From Siphonodentalium dalli (Eukaryota > Mollusca > Scaphopoda > Gadilida > Siphonodentaliidae), in NCBI GenBank assembly GCA_032622095.1, contig CP136067.1:122735030-122799029 (forward strand): a stretch of DNA of 64,000 nucleotides, given 5' to 3'. The position numbers and the translations under genes were made by a program. Shown piece after piece: positions 10,646 to 22,680 of this stretch. Numbering within the stretch: position 1 is the stretch's first letter; every line of letters starts with the position of its first letter. The notes below the pieces were generated by a model, which searched no databases, was not told the DNA's origin, and saw only the letters and a program-made list of their open reading frames with translations.

Positions 10646-10900
10646 CAAGCCTTGAAATAGTGTGTCTGTCATTTGCAGAATGAGGTCCCCAGAGGGTGAA
10701 TTTAGTGATGCTACCCCCGCATAGTGGGCTAGCATCACCAAATTCACCCTCTGGGGACCTCATTCTGCTTACACCTCAGCAGAATGAGGTTCCCAGAGGG
10801 TGAATTTGGTGATGCTAGCCCGCTATGTGGGATAGCATCACTAAATTTACCCTCTGGGGACCTCATTCTGCAAATGACAGACACATTATTTCAAGGCTTG
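10646..10900. mobile_element. CAAGCCTTGAAATAG MITE with 8-bp TSD (hAT-like)
   Basis: Ends are CAAGCCTTGAAATAGTGTG and its inverse. The 8-bp flanks are CATCTGTA and CATCTATA, a target duplication with one mismatch. Two GAATGAGGTCCCCAGAGGG palindromes lie inside. Confidence 0.82.
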
Positions 10901-11533
10901 CATCTATATGTTCTGTTACTGTTCTGAGAATACTGAAAATAATCTGTTACATAGATTTTCAACTTTTCAAATCATGCTGATTGTCTTCTTAGGTTTTGCA
11001 GAGTTAACTTTGCTGGGAATGATAGGTAGCGGGGTAATGTAGCAAGAGCTATACTTCGTCCAAACTTTCCGACTTACAACTCGTTGTCAGAAACGGAGTG
11101 ATATATCTTATTTGTTGTTCAATTCTATCTTGACTGGCAAATCGGTAATCATTCAATTAGCCCGCAATTGCAGACGCAGAACATCACCCGCAGGTTTGGA
11201 TGAAGTATAGCTCTTGCTTACCAGAATTATAACTAGATAACCCTGTGCTCCTTTTCGTGCACATTTTGTTTATAGTGAGTTCATGCAAAGTCAGTTTCTC
11301 GGGCCAAAAAAAGTTTTAAAGATATGCCAGCGCTTAATTATAATTTATTTTTTATTTCTGTGGTACACGCCATTGAAGCACTCCACCTCAGCGTCGGCCC
11401 AAGATGTCCGTAAAAAGTTAGTTGATAGATTCCAAGTGATTTATTTAATAGAAAATTGCCCAATCAACTATGACTGACGCGTTTTTACTGTGATTGATGT
11501 CAAAAGCATTACGTGTTTAACAAATGTTTGAAC
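10901..11533. other. No gene recognised around the small element at 11039-11222
   Basis: A 64-codon frame at 11283-11477 (+) has no known motif and I do not call it a gene. Confidence 0.35.
11039..11222. mobile_element. Small inverted-repeat element (GCAAGAGCTATACTTC ends)
   Basis: GCAAGAGCTATACTTCGTCC is repeated inverted at 11197-11221 with few changes. The left border is TA and the right border TTA. There is no coding sequence. Confidence 0.65.
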
Positions 11534-11541
11534 ATAGTTAC

Positions 11542-11679
11542 CAAGCCTTGAAATAGTGTGTCTGTCATTTGCAGAATGAGGTCCCCAGAGGGTGAATTTA
11601 GTGATGCGGGGTAGCATCACCAAATTCACCCTCTGGGGACCTCATTCTGCAAATGACAGACACACTATTTCAAGGCTTG
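11542..11679. mobile_element. CAAGCCTTGAAATAG MITE with perfect 8-bp TSD
   Basis: The ends are CAAGCCTTGAAATAGTGTG and its inverse. ATAGTTAC lies immediately outside both (11534-11541 and 11680-11687). This is the minimal form: one palindrome built on GAATGAGGTCCCCAGAGGG. Confidence 0.9.
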
Positions 11680-12013
11680 ATAGTTACCAATTACAGTAAT
11701 GAATATGAACTGGTAAATGGCTCTGTTCGATCTCAATTCCGCTTGTATACATAAATGTACCACACAGATTTTATACTGATTTTAATACTTTCCCCGACAG
11801 ATCGAATGCGAATAAAGAGGTTGCCTCGCAGGTTTTCGGTGCCATATGTGCCGGCCTCAGAAATGGGCAATTGTTCCCAGGATAGATAACTCTGCAGTAC
11901 ATACAAAATTGGAAGAATCAGCTCAAATTATGCATACTTGGTGTGATAAATGTCATTATGTTGCATCGCTGATGATTGCGGCAGTAATATATTGTTCTAT
12001 CTGATATGTCTGT

Positions 12014-12519
12014 TAGGACGTGCGAATCGATTCGATGCGAATCGGAATCTTTCATCTGAAATCGGCTCTCTTGATTCAAATTGTATCGAATCATTGGCAC
12101 CAGTTGCATTTTTATTATTTAACCCTTTCATGATGGGAGCTGCGCTGGTGCAGCATTAAAGATCTTGTGCCAATTCTTTCTCCAATATATGCATGTCTCC
12201 CATAGGGAGCCTCACATATATGAGAATGCACTGGCTTACAGGGTCAAGGTAAATAGTGTTAGGTCAATGTATTTTCTTATATATGCGAGGCTCCCTTAGG
12301 GCGCATTTGTTCCATTTATAGATAACAGTTACATTGTAATATACTGAGGATCACTAATTGTCGTTATGAAGTGAGCAAATTGATACTGGTATGGCCTCTA
12401 AGTCAAGTGATATCTACATTTTCACTATTAATACGCCTGATGCAATGATTCCGTTCAAGATTCGATGCAATTCTGAATAATTTTGCTTCAAGATTCTATT
12501 TGAAATGAAAATGCCCCTA
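12014..12519. mobile_element. Decayed TAGG-ended element with GAATCGAATC-like ends (hAT-like)
   Basis: The left end TAGGACGTGCGAATCGATTCG and the right end AAGATTCTATTTGAAAT...CCCCTA are imperfect inverses. The right end matches the element end at about 60140. GTCTGT flanks both sides. It contains a fragment of a TTAA family C MITE at 12119-12300. Confidence 0.5.
12119..12300. mobile_element. TTAA family C MITE, right half missing
   Basis: It starts TTAACCCTTTCATGATGGGAG, keeps the first hairpin and part of the second, and breaks at TCCCTTAGG. Confidence 0.7.
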
Positions 12520-12715
12520 GTCTGTGTGCAGCTTGTTGTCTTGTGCCCCAGAAACAGCAGAAGGTCATCGGTGGACAGATAATCTGAATTACTCGCCCAC
12601 CTGAAAAAGATGAGAAGAGTGAGAAAATCTTTTAATATGGCATTTATCCACTGATTGTTGATAGCTTCTTTGGTTGACTGAGCTGAGAAATAGCTCAATT
12701 AAACATACAATGTAG

Positions 12716-12956
12716 TTAAGCCTTTCATTATTGGTGATTCGCTGGTGCAGCATTAAAGACCCTGTCTCGTATAAGGAGCCTTGCATTATATCCACTCGCA
12801 TTATATCCACTGGATTACAAGATCATGGTAAATATTGTTAGGACAATGTATTCTCTTATATGTGCGGCTCCCTATGGGAGTCTCGTTTATATGAGAGAAT
12901 GCATTGGCACAGGGATTTCGCACAATTTCAGGAAGCTCAAGTGATGGAAGGGTTAG
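12716..12956. mobile_element. TTAA family C MITE
   Basis: It starts TTAAGCCTTTCATTATTGG and ends GTGATGGAAGGGTTAG. The first hairpin is strongly decayed, the second well kept. Confidence 0.72.
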
Positions 12957-13041
12957 AAGACTTCCACATGGGTGTGTGATGTGCTCTATCTATACGGCAA
13001 TCCATGGTACTCTGTCAGGTGTTTGCATATGACGCGCAACA

Positions 13042-13258
13042 TACAGTAATGCTCTAATTAATCGACCTCTTAACCAAAGCAGAATTATGGGTAACTTTTC
13101 AGGATTTAGTCGGAAATATGGCTTGTTGCCATTCATCGGAAAGCTCTCGGGGAGAGCTTTCCGATGAATGGCAACAAGCCATATTTCCGACTAAATCCTG
13201 AAAAGTTACCCATAATTCTGCTTTGGTTAAGAGGTCGATTAATTAGAGCATTACTGCA
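13042..13258. mobile_element. TA-palindrome MITE, copy 3 (near-perfect foldback)
   Basis: Both ~105-bp arms are complete and nearly identical, meeting at CTCTCGGGGAGAG. The left border is TA, the right is mutated. Confidence 0.85.
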
Positions 13259-13663
13259 GATGTCACCACAGAATTAGCTGCCTGTTATAATTTGAATGTG
13301 TGGCACTTTCTAATCATGACTGTCTGACACCATTTGTTTAGTTGTTTATCCTTCTTGTATCATCCGTCATTTTACTTCATTGCTAAAGTCAAACTCACCA
13401 GATCAGTCCCATGTTAGACATGAGAATTAATAATTAGATAATGTGTGTGTGTCACACACCATGATGAAAATCGTAAAGATCACCTGCTCTACTCTTTAGC
13501 TATGAAGATACTTCCAATATGGAAACCAGACCAGGAATAGTCTAGAATATAACAGGGCTGAGTTGGGTGGTTGTTTATAACCAATGCAGGGATTTTTTTT
13601 CCGGACCCAGTCTGCCCTTTCTTTTAGGGAAAATATGTGCCATAGGGAGTCATAATTGGGGGA

Positions 13664-13878
13664 TACAGTAATGCCCTAAATAATCGACTCCTTAACCACA
13701 GTAGAATTATGGGTAATTTTTCAGGATTAGTCGGAAATACGGCTCGTCACCATTCATTGGAAAGCTTTCAATGAGAGCTTTCAATGAATGATAACCAGCC
13801 GTATTTCCGATTAAATCCTGAAAAATTACCCATAATTCTGCTGTGGTTAAGGAGTCGATTATTTAGGGCATTACTGTA
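13664..13878. mobile_element. TA-palindrome MITE, copy 4
   Basis: TA borders, ends CAGTAATGCCCTAAATAATC and its inverse, and the two arms diverged by several substitutions. Confidence 0.85.
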
Positions 13879-14774
13879 TGTAGAGACAAGAAACAAGCAC
13901 GCAGTGTAATCAAAATGGTGCAAAAGAACTCGACAATATTCATAAAAAGAAGAGGAGTTCTGTCCTTCGTTCATAATGCCAGAGACTATCTGTAAATTCG
14001 GATTTTTGGGTGCAAAAATTGGGGGAAAAACCCTGCCTTTTCCCATTGGGAATGGGGCCCATTTTCGGGCCGAAAGAATCTTGGCATTGAAACTGACATC
14101 TCGCTAAATTTGACATTTCCTTAGTGGAGAGTCAAAATTTGGGGTTGTCAAATCTAATGCTATTTGCACAGGGACTTGTAATGCTGCCTTCACACCACCC
14201 CCCCCCCCCCTAAACAATATATATTCCTTCCCCCAATTTACCAGCACTCATAAAACTACCAAATTTAGATGATTTATCCAAGTAATGTATTGATGTCAGC
14301 ATGGATTCCTCTTTAAAATGGTACCACCAACACCCCTAAATTCTGGTCCTATCCACAGCATTTGATTTATGTTTACGCACCAAATATTGTCTCTAAAGAC
14401 AAAAATTTCCAGGATTGATCTTACCCAAAAGAGCAATGGCTGATTTTGACAGTAAATTTCACCCCTCTCAGGTCCTTTCAAATAAAAAAACTATAATCAT
14501 TTAGAATCTTATTAAACGCTGAAAATCAACATATTGGCTGATAATTTATCTGCATGTATAATACAATCAAATCGTCCTTAGCACTTTTTATAGCAAAGAG
14601 ATTAGTTGGTAATTCGGAAATATCTCTTCATATTTTCCCACTTTCATTCATAACCTCATTTTCTTATTCAACATGATCTGACATGAATTATAAATCTGAG
14701 TGCACTGATTGGCTTGAATAAGCATGCATGTTGGATCGTTTTGAATATATGCAAATGAGTTAATGAATGAAGCA
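13879..14774. other. No feature recognised
   Basis: It contains a run of C around 14190-14210. Short open frames on the - strand have no coding character. Confidence 0.4.
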
Positions 14775-14777
14775 TAA

Positions 14778-15783
14778 GGCCATGTTTTTTTAATAATGTG
14801 GTTTACGGATCCGCCGACCGACATGCTGGACCGCCCGATGAATAAAAAAAATGCATTCTGATTTTTGATTTTTGTTATGCCCGACGAACTCCGAATTCTC
14901 AATATTCAGCGATAAATTTTTCATGTTCAAATCGATGTTTCACTTTGCGAAATGGCCTCGCGAAATGCAAAGCGGAAATGCAAATGCAGCAGAAATAAGT
15001 ATACCGTGGAAATACCATTCTACTTTCGATTTGAACTAAACACGCCTTTTCCGAGGCCGTTATAAAACAGGTTACTGACTCCGGCACAGAACTGCACGTT
15101 GCGAACTATGATTGAACATTCACCCTTTCCATTTCAGTATAGTAGATACACTTTCAGATGTTTAACAGAGTCTTTTTGATAAATGAAGTCGGAGACTTGA
15201 CACAATTTAATTTTTTTGTGAAATCGATGTGAAGAAGAGTGAAATTCCTCTTCTCTTGTTTATAAAAGGTCCTCAACCTTGTAGAGAAACATTAATCAAG
15301 CACTATAGTCTATGACGAAACTATTTAAATATGTCAGATTTGAAAAGTGTAAGGTTTTTTATGTCGCTCTTAGAAGAGTTGCCATTTGAAGAACAGTAAA
15401 TGGCGATACTGAGCGATTTTATTCAGAGTGTGCGCTCACTTCAACCCATATGTACCGCCATTTTGGAATCAAGCAGTTGAATGCAAGCGAAATCAAAGCT
15501 ATTATGCTCCCGACACGATTACTCCGATTACGGTAAACGATTTCGATTATACCCCATGTGACTGTTTCGATAAATTCGTTGACCTCCGACCTTTACGCTA
15601 TCATGATAGGGGTAATCGGATTCGATAAATTCGAGGAGCAAAACCGTAGTTTGCATTTCGGCAGTGTAAAGTTAACATGCCTAAAAAAAAAATGGAATCA
15701 CAATTTTATTTTTTGTTTCTGACCGACCCTACTAAAAAACTGTCCAAAAAATCTGTAAACCACATAATTAAAAAAACATGGCC
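14778..15783. mobile_element. Non-autonomous PIF/Harbinger-like transposon
   Basis: The left end GGCCATGTTTTTTTAATAAT and its inverse at the right (to 15783) are flanked by TAA on both sides (14775-14777, 15784-15786). A TWA target duplication with GGCC-type ends fits PIF/Harbinger. The ends continue as a ~30-bp inverted repeat through GTGGTTTAC. No transposase or Myb-like frame is visible in the ~1 kb between them. Confidence 0.72.
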
Positions 15784-15967
15784 TAAAATATCAAGATATA
15801 TTTCTGAGCTATTCACAAGATATTCCTTCTAAAAGCTGGCTCTTGTCTGAGGGAATTTAGGCTAATATATATGTACATTATAAATTATGTACATTTCTAT
15901 CTTTTATCATTCAGAATTGTGATATGTGTAATATTAATATATATAGTGTTGTTGATATTGGAAGCTA

Positions 15968-16373
15968 TTAACCCTTTACCCAACAGAAGGGCCCTGTGCC
16001 AATGCATTCTCTTATATATGCGAGTCGACCATAGGTCGCCTCGCATATATAAGAGAATGCATTGGCTTAACACATTAAAAATTATAAAATTGTTAAAGAA
16101 TGTAAGAAAAAATGGTAAAAAGTGTTAAAAAAAAGATTTTTTTATAGGCCAATGCATTCTCTTATATATGCGAGGTGACCTATGGTCGACTCGCATATAT
16201 AAGAGAATGCATTGGCACAGGGCATAACTGTAACTATCACAATGTGGTCAAGGAGCCGGTTCCAATGATATCCATATTTGTATGGTTCTATTGAGACAGA
16301 CCGAAGATATTTTAGGCTGTTGAAGCTTTATTTGGCCGGTTTTGGCCGTTTTGTTGGGTAAAGGACTTGGTTT
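15968..16373 (+). mobile_element. TTAA family A MITE, right tip missing
   Basis: It begins TTAACCCTTTACCCAACAG, carries both hairpins and ends at TGTTGGGTAAAGG without the final TTAA. Confidence 0.85.
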
Positions 16374-16564
16374 CCAATGTGCTTTGTTCTCTGCAGTTTT
16401 CTAATATTATTTATCAATATTATCAGAGATTTTTATTTACCAAAGTGAATTTCTATTTGAGTGTATTTATTTTTGATGAAGGGGTACAGTTGCTATGGCT
16501 ACCTGATATTTTTCTGACGCAGACCAATCAATCATTCTAGAAAATAATATTAATCACTTACCTA

Positions 16565-16794
16565 TTAACTCTTTCTGTATTAAATGGATTCTCCCACTCA
16601 GTTATAAAAGTATACGTCGGAATGGTCTATTATTCATATGTAGGGATTTTCAGGAAAATTAAGCATAAGGCAGATAAAAAAATTAGTCCTATTTTCACAA
16701 GAAATTTTCAGATAATAAGTTCGGTCATTTATTTTCTGAATATTTCCTACTGGATAACTACTCGTCAATGAGTTTTGAGTATAGAAAGGGTTAA
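16565..16794. mobile_element. TTAA-flanked MITE, family D (CTCTTTCTGTATT / AGTATAGAAAGGG ends)
   Basis: TTAA at both borders. It keeps the family's internal TTTTCAGATAATAAGTTC and the CAGTTATAAAAGTATACG stretch. Related copies: 18789-19305 and 35293-35588. Confidence 0.75.
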
Positions 16795-17195
16795 ATATGT
16801 CAAGAAAAAGCCAGATGAAGAAGGAGCTATTTCCACACATTTAACATTGTTACTCAAGTACTAACAGTTTTATTTGAATATCTTTCGGTGTAGTGATAGA
16901 CCGATATGTGAAAGGATAGTCTTAAGATGGGTTTCATTGCTTGATTTTCACCAGAGTTACGGACCTTCTTGTACTTAGAAAACTCTCTAAAAGGGCTTTG
17001 AGGCATGTGCCACGCTTGGCGTTGCACTTGTTTTAGTTTCGTGATGGATGACGATTTAGTATGGGACGACACTGATGAGTATATAAGAGAGCAGCAAATG
17101 ATTTTGCTAAAATTAATCGCTAGCATTCAGCATGACACATTATTAGAAATGTTCATTTGTTATTGAATCGATGCTTAAATTTTTACGAAATTGTT

Positions 17196-17690
17196 ACAGG
17201 AGACCAAATTCACTTTTAATAATTATTTGCGCTTAAGTGCAATTATTTGTGCTTAAGCACAATTATTTACACCTAAGCGTAAAATCATTGCACTTAAGCA
17301 CAAATATTTGTGCTTAAGTAATTATTTGTGCTTAAGCATAAATATTTGTGCTTAAGCACAAATATTTGAGCATAAGTACAATTATTTTAGCTTAAGCACA
17401 AATATTTGTACTTAAGCTCAATTATGTACATTCATTCCCCATCAATATAGATCTTCCCTCAAAAATAAAATAGGCTTCCCAATGTTTGAACTTCTAATGT
17501 GTGGTGGACTCTGCCAATATCAACAGGGTGTGTTAGGTAATGGTATGGTGTTAGGTAATTATATCATAAGTGCTTAAGCACAATTATTTGCTTAAGCGCA
17601 AATAATTGAGCTTAAGCACAAATAATTGTGTTTAAGCACAAATAATTGCGCTTAAGCGCAAATAATTATTAAAAGTGAATTTGGCCTCCC
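17196..17690. mobile_element. Foldback element made of CTTAAGCACAAATAATTG repeats
   Basis: The ends GAGACCAAATTCACTTTTAA and its inverse enclose about 20 copies of the palindromic motif KTGCTTAAGCRCAAATA in both orientations, in two blocks around a ~130-bp spacer. A relative is at 36436-37808. Confidence 0.75.
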
Positions 17691-17837
17691 ATAAATTGTA
17701 CCCTAAAAACAAACACCCAAACTTAACCGATTCAGCCTCAGTAACTTTACTCCTTCATCGTCACTTTTACTGTTAAAAAAGACACATCTACAATTTATAT
17801 TATATTTACCAAACTAAAAGGACCGTGCAGGCAGCAT

Positions 17838-18271
17838 CAGGCCTCAGAATATGGTGCTGGTCATTTGCAGAATGAGGTCCCCAGAGGGTGAATTTAATTA
17901 CTCTATCCTGCACAGTGGGCTAGCATCACTAAATTCACCCTCTGGGGACCTCATTCTGCATGGCCCCATCTGCTTTGGGAGACCTAGGCACAGATTTAAG
18001 TTCCCACATGGTGATTATTGTGATGTGGACCCATTGGGCACCTCGATTATGCATTGAGTCGTCTGCCAATTTGGGGACAGAATCTAAACTAAAAAAGAAA
18101 ATCTTTGTGAAGAAGTTTCTAAAGAAACTAAAAAACATGTTAACTTGATGATGAAGATACTTACCAGAGAAGATGACGCTGAAGCAGAATGAGGTCCCCA
18201 GAGGGTGAATTTAGTTTTGTTAGCCCACTGTGTGGGTTAGCATCACTAAATGCACCATATTCTTCATGCCT
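17838..18271. mobile_element. Composite relative of the CAAGCC MITE with CAGGC..AGAATATGGTGC ends
   Basis: The GAATGAGGTCCCCAGAGGG palindrome occurs at 17871-17960 and again at 18185. Between them is a ~130-bp insert (CTTTGGGAGACCTAGGC ...) also present at 19818-19950. The outer inverted ends contain AGAATATGGTGC. Confidence 0.6.
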
Positions 18272-18321
18272 GGTTGCTGTCTATGTAAATGTGCCATATA
18301 TTTGTGGAATAATCAGTATTG

Positions 18322-18438
18322 TACAGTAATGCCCTAAATAATCGACTCCTTAATCACAGAAGAATTATGGGTAAATCCTGAAAAGTTACCCATAATTCTG
18401 CTGTGGTTAAGGAGTCGATTATTTAGGGCATTACTGTA
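18322..18438. mobile_element. TA-palindrome MITE, internally deleted
   Basis: TA borders and complete ends, but the centre is lost so that the two GGGTAA/TTACCC arms nearly meet. Confidence 0.85.
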
Positions 18439-18499
18439 TTCTACGGTAGATGTGCCTTCAGACTGTTAATGCCGATTCTGTTTTGCTCTATTTCATAGA

Positions 18500-18675
18500 A
18501 TTTGGGGCTGTGCCAACTCGCTTTCACTACGTTATATATATTTTAGGGCTGTGCCATTTTCTATTTCTCTCTGTTATGTAAATTTGGGGCTGTGCCAATT
18601 TTGTTTCTCTCGGTTATGTAGATTTTGGGGCTGTGCCAATTTTGTTTCTCTCGGTTATGTATATTTTGGGCCTGT
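18500..18675 (+). repeat. ~48-bp tandem repeat (TTTGGGGCTGTGCCAATTTT)
   Basis: About four copies of GGGGCTGTGCCAATTTTGTT with TTCTCTCGGTTATGTA between them. The last two are almost identical. Confidence 0.8.
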
Positions 18676-18788
18676 GTGTTGGTTTGTTATTTGTGATACA
18701 AGGAGGTGTGCACAAATTTTGAGTTTTTCATAAATTACATGTATATGACAGCATGAAATGTACTAAAACATCAACATACTATCTATAT

Positions 18789-19305
18789 TTAACCCTTTAT
18801 ATACCAAAGCATAATTGATGAGTAGTTGTCCCATAGGAAATGTTCAGATAATAAGTTCAACAAGCGACCATAGGCTGTTTGTTGAACTTATTATCTAAAC
18901 ATTTCCCTCAATAGTGCGCCTTCCTGCACTTTTATATAACTCTCATCTGCATTTACCTCCTTAACCCTTTCATGACAGGAGCTGAGCTGGTGCAGCATTA
19001 AAGATCTTGTACCAGTGCATTCTTTTATATATGCAAGTCTGCCATGAGGAGCCTCACATGTATACGAGAATGCACTGGCTTACAAGGTCAAGGTAAAGAT
19101 TTTTAGGCCAACGTATTCTCTTATATATGTGAGGCTCTCTATGGGAAACTCGCATATATAAGATAATACATTGGCACAGGGTTTTTGCTAAATTTCAGGA
19201 AACACAGTCATGGAAGGGTTAACATTCCTCCAAATCAATAATAGACCATTCCGATGTACACTTTTGAAATGACTGGGAGAATCCATTTAGTATGGAAAGG
19301 GTTAA
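18789..19305. mobile_element. TTAA family D MITE interrupted by a family C MITE
   Basis: The outer TTAA ends are CCCTTTATATACCAAAGC and TAGTATGGAAAGGG. The inner palindrome is AAATGTTCAGATAATAAGTT. A complete family C copy sits at 18961-19222 with its own TTAA borders, giving a clear insertion order. Confidence 0.82.
18961..19222. mobile_element. TTAA family C MITE nested in family D
   Basis: TTAA at both borders, ends CCCTTTCATGACAGG and CATGGAAGGG, and both hairpins present. Confidence 0.85.
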
Positions 19306-19384
19306 TGCATGTTAACATTTCATTTCATATAAATTAAAGGGACTCCTAGCATTTGAAGTGAGTTCATGTGACATATTATATAAA

Positions 19385-19572
19385 AGTCTCGACTCCTTAA
19401 CCACAGAAGAATTATGGTAACTTTTCAGGATTTAGTCGGAAATATGGCTTGTTGCCATTCATCGGAAAGGGCTCCCCAGTGAGAGCTTTCCGATGAATGG
19501 CATCAAGCCATATTTCCGACTAAATCCGAAAAGTTACCCATAATTCTACAGTGGTTAAGGAGTCGACTGTAA
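19385..19572. mobile_element. TA-palindrome MITE, tips missing
   Basis: Both arms are present from CTCGACTCCTTAACC inward. The outermost CAGTAATGCCC tips are lost. Confidence 0.78.
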
Positions 19573-19698
19573 AACAACTATCATCAACATGCAAACTTAT
19601 CCCTTTCATGATGGGAGCTGCGCTGGTGCAGCATTAAAGTTATGTGAAACACTACAGTAGGTTGATCCCAATAGAAATGGAGAATAATCTGTTCAAAG

Positions 19699-20070
19699 CA
19701 AGCCTTGAAATAGGGGTGTCTGTCATTTGCAGAATGAGGTCCCCAGAGGGTGAATTTAGTTACTCTACCTGCACAGTGGGCTGGCATCACTAAATTCACC
19801 CTCTGGGACCTCATTTTGCATGGCCCCATCTGCTTTGGGAGACCTAGGCACAGATTTAAGTTCCCACATGGTGATTATTGTGATGTGGACCCATTGGCAC
19901 CTCGATTATGCATTGAGTCGTCTGCCAATTTGGGGACAGAATCTAAACTCTGGGGACCTCATTCTGCTTACACCTCAGCTACATGTATCCCGCATAGTGG
20001 GGTAGCATCACTAAATTCACCCTCTGGGGACCTCATTATGCAAATGACAGACACCCTATTTCAAGGCTTG
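19699..20070. mobile_element. CAAGCCTTGAAATAG MITE, composite form, perfect 8-bp TSD
   Basis: GTTCAAAG lies immediately outside both ends (19691-19698, 20071-20078). Inside are the GAATGAGGTCCCCAGAGGG palindromes and the ~130-bp insert shared with 17959-18090. Confidence 0.9.
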
Positions 20071-20389
20071 GTTCAAAGTAGTTATTTTCACCTAAAAATC
20101 TATACAAATTGACAACACACAATGTCATTCTTATATATTAATTAATTAATTACAATGAATTTCGATGGCGAAATCATTTGCGTTAGTTTATCCCCGATAG
20201 CTGCGTCCCGAATTGAGATGTAAATATTTACAATTAAGCATAGTTCAGACGATGTTTTCTACGGAGTGGTATGGTCGATCACTTTTAAAATTTCGGGGAT
20301 GTTACTAGAATGCTACATTCCCCAGTCTGGCATAGCGCCCGAATACTAACTTATCAATTTCCTGACCGAACAAGTCCATAATATGTCTT

Positions 20390-20614
20390 TAAGGGTCCTG
20401 TGCCAGTGCTTTATCTTATATATGCAAGTCTCCCATAGGGAGCCTCGCATATATAAGAGAATGCACTGGCTTACAAGGTCAAGGTAAATTTTGTTAGGCC
20501 AATGCATTCTCTTATATATGCGAGGCTCACTATGGGAGACTCACATATATAAGAGAATGCATTGGCACAGGGTTTTCGCAAAATTTCAGGAAGCTCCAGT
20601 CATGGAATGGTTAA
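20390..20614. mobile_element. TTAA family C MITE, left tip shortened
   Basis: Two well-preserved hairpins (GTGCCAGTGC..., GCCAATGCATTCT...), ending CATGGAATGGTTAA. Confidence 0.78.
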
Positions 20615-20740
20615 CACATTTGATGGGTGAGTATGTCATGTATGAGGTCATATCAATGGGTAAATATATTATTGCCAATAAACTTGAGTAATATTGTAAG
20701 AATCGCCTATTGTAACAAATGAATCATATAGACACCATTA

Positions 20741-21192
20741 TTAACCCTTTACCCAACAGAACGGCCCTGTGCCAATGCATTCTCTTATATATGTGAGTCG
20801 ACCATAGGTCGCCTCGCATATATAAGAGAATGCATTGGCTTAACATATTAAAAATGATAAAATTGTCAAAGAATGTAGAAAAATATTATTAAAATTGTTA
20901 AAAAATGTAAGAAAAAATTATAAAATTGTTAAAGAATGTAAGAAAAAATGGTAAAAAGTGTTAAAAAAAGATTTTTTTTAGGCCAATGCATTCTCTTATA
21001 TATGCGAGGCGACCTATGGTCGACTCGCATATATAAGAGAATGCATTGGCACAGGGCATAACTGTAACCATCACAATGTGGTCGATGAACCGGTTCCAAT
21101 GATATCCATATTTGTATGGTTCTATTGAGACAGACCGAAGATATTTTAGGCTGTTGAAGCTTTATTTGGGCGTTTGTTGGGTAAAGGGTTAA
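20741..21192 (+). mobile_element. TTAA family A MITE, complete, with expanded A/T spacer
   Basis: TTAA at both ends, CCCTTTACCCAACAGAACGG and its inverse, and two hairpins. The spacer has duplicated AAAATTGTTAAAGAATGTA-like stretches, making it longer than the copies at 4543 and 15968. Confidence 0.88.
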
Positions 21193-21825
21193 AAGCACTT
21201 TCAGATCAATGTAAATAATAAAAATAATATCTATCCACATTATATCCATGAAAAGTTTCCTTTTAGGAGATGAGTTTTCAAAGTTATGAATATGGTAACA
21301 TAATATTACCCTGAAAATACCATAAACGACATATATGTTGTTCTACCCGTCAAGCATAAAACAACGTAAATGTCATTCTAACCGTCAAAGGGTTAAGTAC
21401 ATGCCAAAATTGATCGATTTCATTCTTAATATTTTCATTATTAAGAACTCTCCAGAAACGAGATTTCACATATCTTGATGGTAAACATTGGATAAGATCA
21501 AGGCATTGAAATCATATTCAGACTAATATATTTGAACTTTCAACATGACCATTGATGTTTTTTTTTTAACAAATCACTGTAACAGTTTTGTTTACATAAC
21601 AAAGGCTTAAACACTCAAAATTTCAACAATGAATATAAGAAGAAAGTTTATCTATTTCTCCATGTTCTTCTTAGTGGTGATGATTTACAGACTATTATAT
21701 TTTTTGCACATTTTGACACTTCTGTTAGTGACTTGAGTCCCGTTAAGGCATGATATAAATGCTAACACCCGTAGAGATCATATTCCACCAGTACGCTGTG
21801 TGCTTGATCATGTCATGAATCTCTA
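21193..21825. other. No feature recognised
   Basis: Contains a possible decayed TTAA element tip (GTCAAAGGGTTAAG at 21385). Otherwise A/T-rich. Confidence 0.35.
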
Positions 21826-22258
21826 CTCTGGCTAACGCCTCTAGAGATAATATTCCACCATTACAAAACCTTCGAACTTTTTGAAGTTTTGACAGGGAAC
21901 TTTATAAAGTTGAAAAAATAACGCAGGGAAAATATTTCTTAGTTATTATCTGTTCCTTAATAATGTACTTCAATGTAGGTGAAGGTCCCAACCCGAAATT
22001 TCACGATTTAAGTGAATTTGTGAGCGATTTTGCTTCACTGTTCTTTTTGCGATATCAGCTCACAAAATCACAGAAAAGCATGCAATTTGGAGTTGGGACA
22101 TTTACCTACAGTGAAGTACATTATTAAGGAACAGATAATGACTAATAAATATATTCCCCGCATTATTTTTTCAAATTTATAAGGTTCCCTGTCAAAACTT
22201 CAAAAAGTTCCAAGGTTTTGTACCAGTGGAATATGATCTCTGCAGACGTTAGCCAGAG
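21826..22258. mobile_element. Inverted-repeat element (CTCTGGCTAACGYCT ends)
   Basis: About 85-bp arms (TAATATTCCACCATTACAAA, CTTTTTGAAGTTTTGACAGG) pair at the two sides. A second inner pair surrounds CAGATAAT. There is no coding sequence. Confidence 0.72.
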
Positions 22259-22436
22259 TAAAGCTTCATGGCATGATCTAGAGTAGTAGTAATTTTGCTT
22301 GGTGCCTATTGGTAGTCATCCAGCCAGAAAACGCCCTCAAAAACTATCAAGTTCAACTGCGCGTACATGTCTTATCTGACATGTGTTGTTGTTGCACACC
22401 GAGTTTATGTTGTTTTTACACCTATATGTACATGTG

Positions 22437-22618
22437 TACTCTCAGGTGCCAAATAAACGTGATGGCCAAATATGAGTGCTGGGCTGTAAATTTTGCTAAT
22501 ATTAATAATAGTGATGGCATTTTCATTATGTATCTCATTGCCAAATAAACGTGATGTTGTGTATTTTTCCATCCAAATTAATAAACGTGCCCGCATGTTT
22601 ATTTGGCACCTGAGAGTA
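22437..22618. mobile_element. Small TA-flanked inverted-repeat element (CTCTCAGGTGCCAAATAAAC ends)
   Basis: The ends are CTCTCAGGTGCCAAATAAAC and its inverse with TA borders. A third copy of GCCAAATAAACGTGATG lies inside. Confidence 0.72.
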
Positions 22619-22680
22619 TATGGCCATTTAGTCCAATACCATGAGTAGCAGCATATAAGTTATGGTTCATATTTATAGAG

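Noticed and set aside
12530-12600. Minus-strand exon after TTTTTCAG (GTGGGCGAG...)
   Set aside because: The acceptor-like tract is good and the frame is open for ~30 codons, but it partly overlaps a decayed element and no partner exon was found.
14192-14210. C runs (also 25435, 33415, 48750, 56930) as possible structural signals
   Set aside because: Simple mononucleotide tracts that vary in length even between tandem units; no evidence of function.
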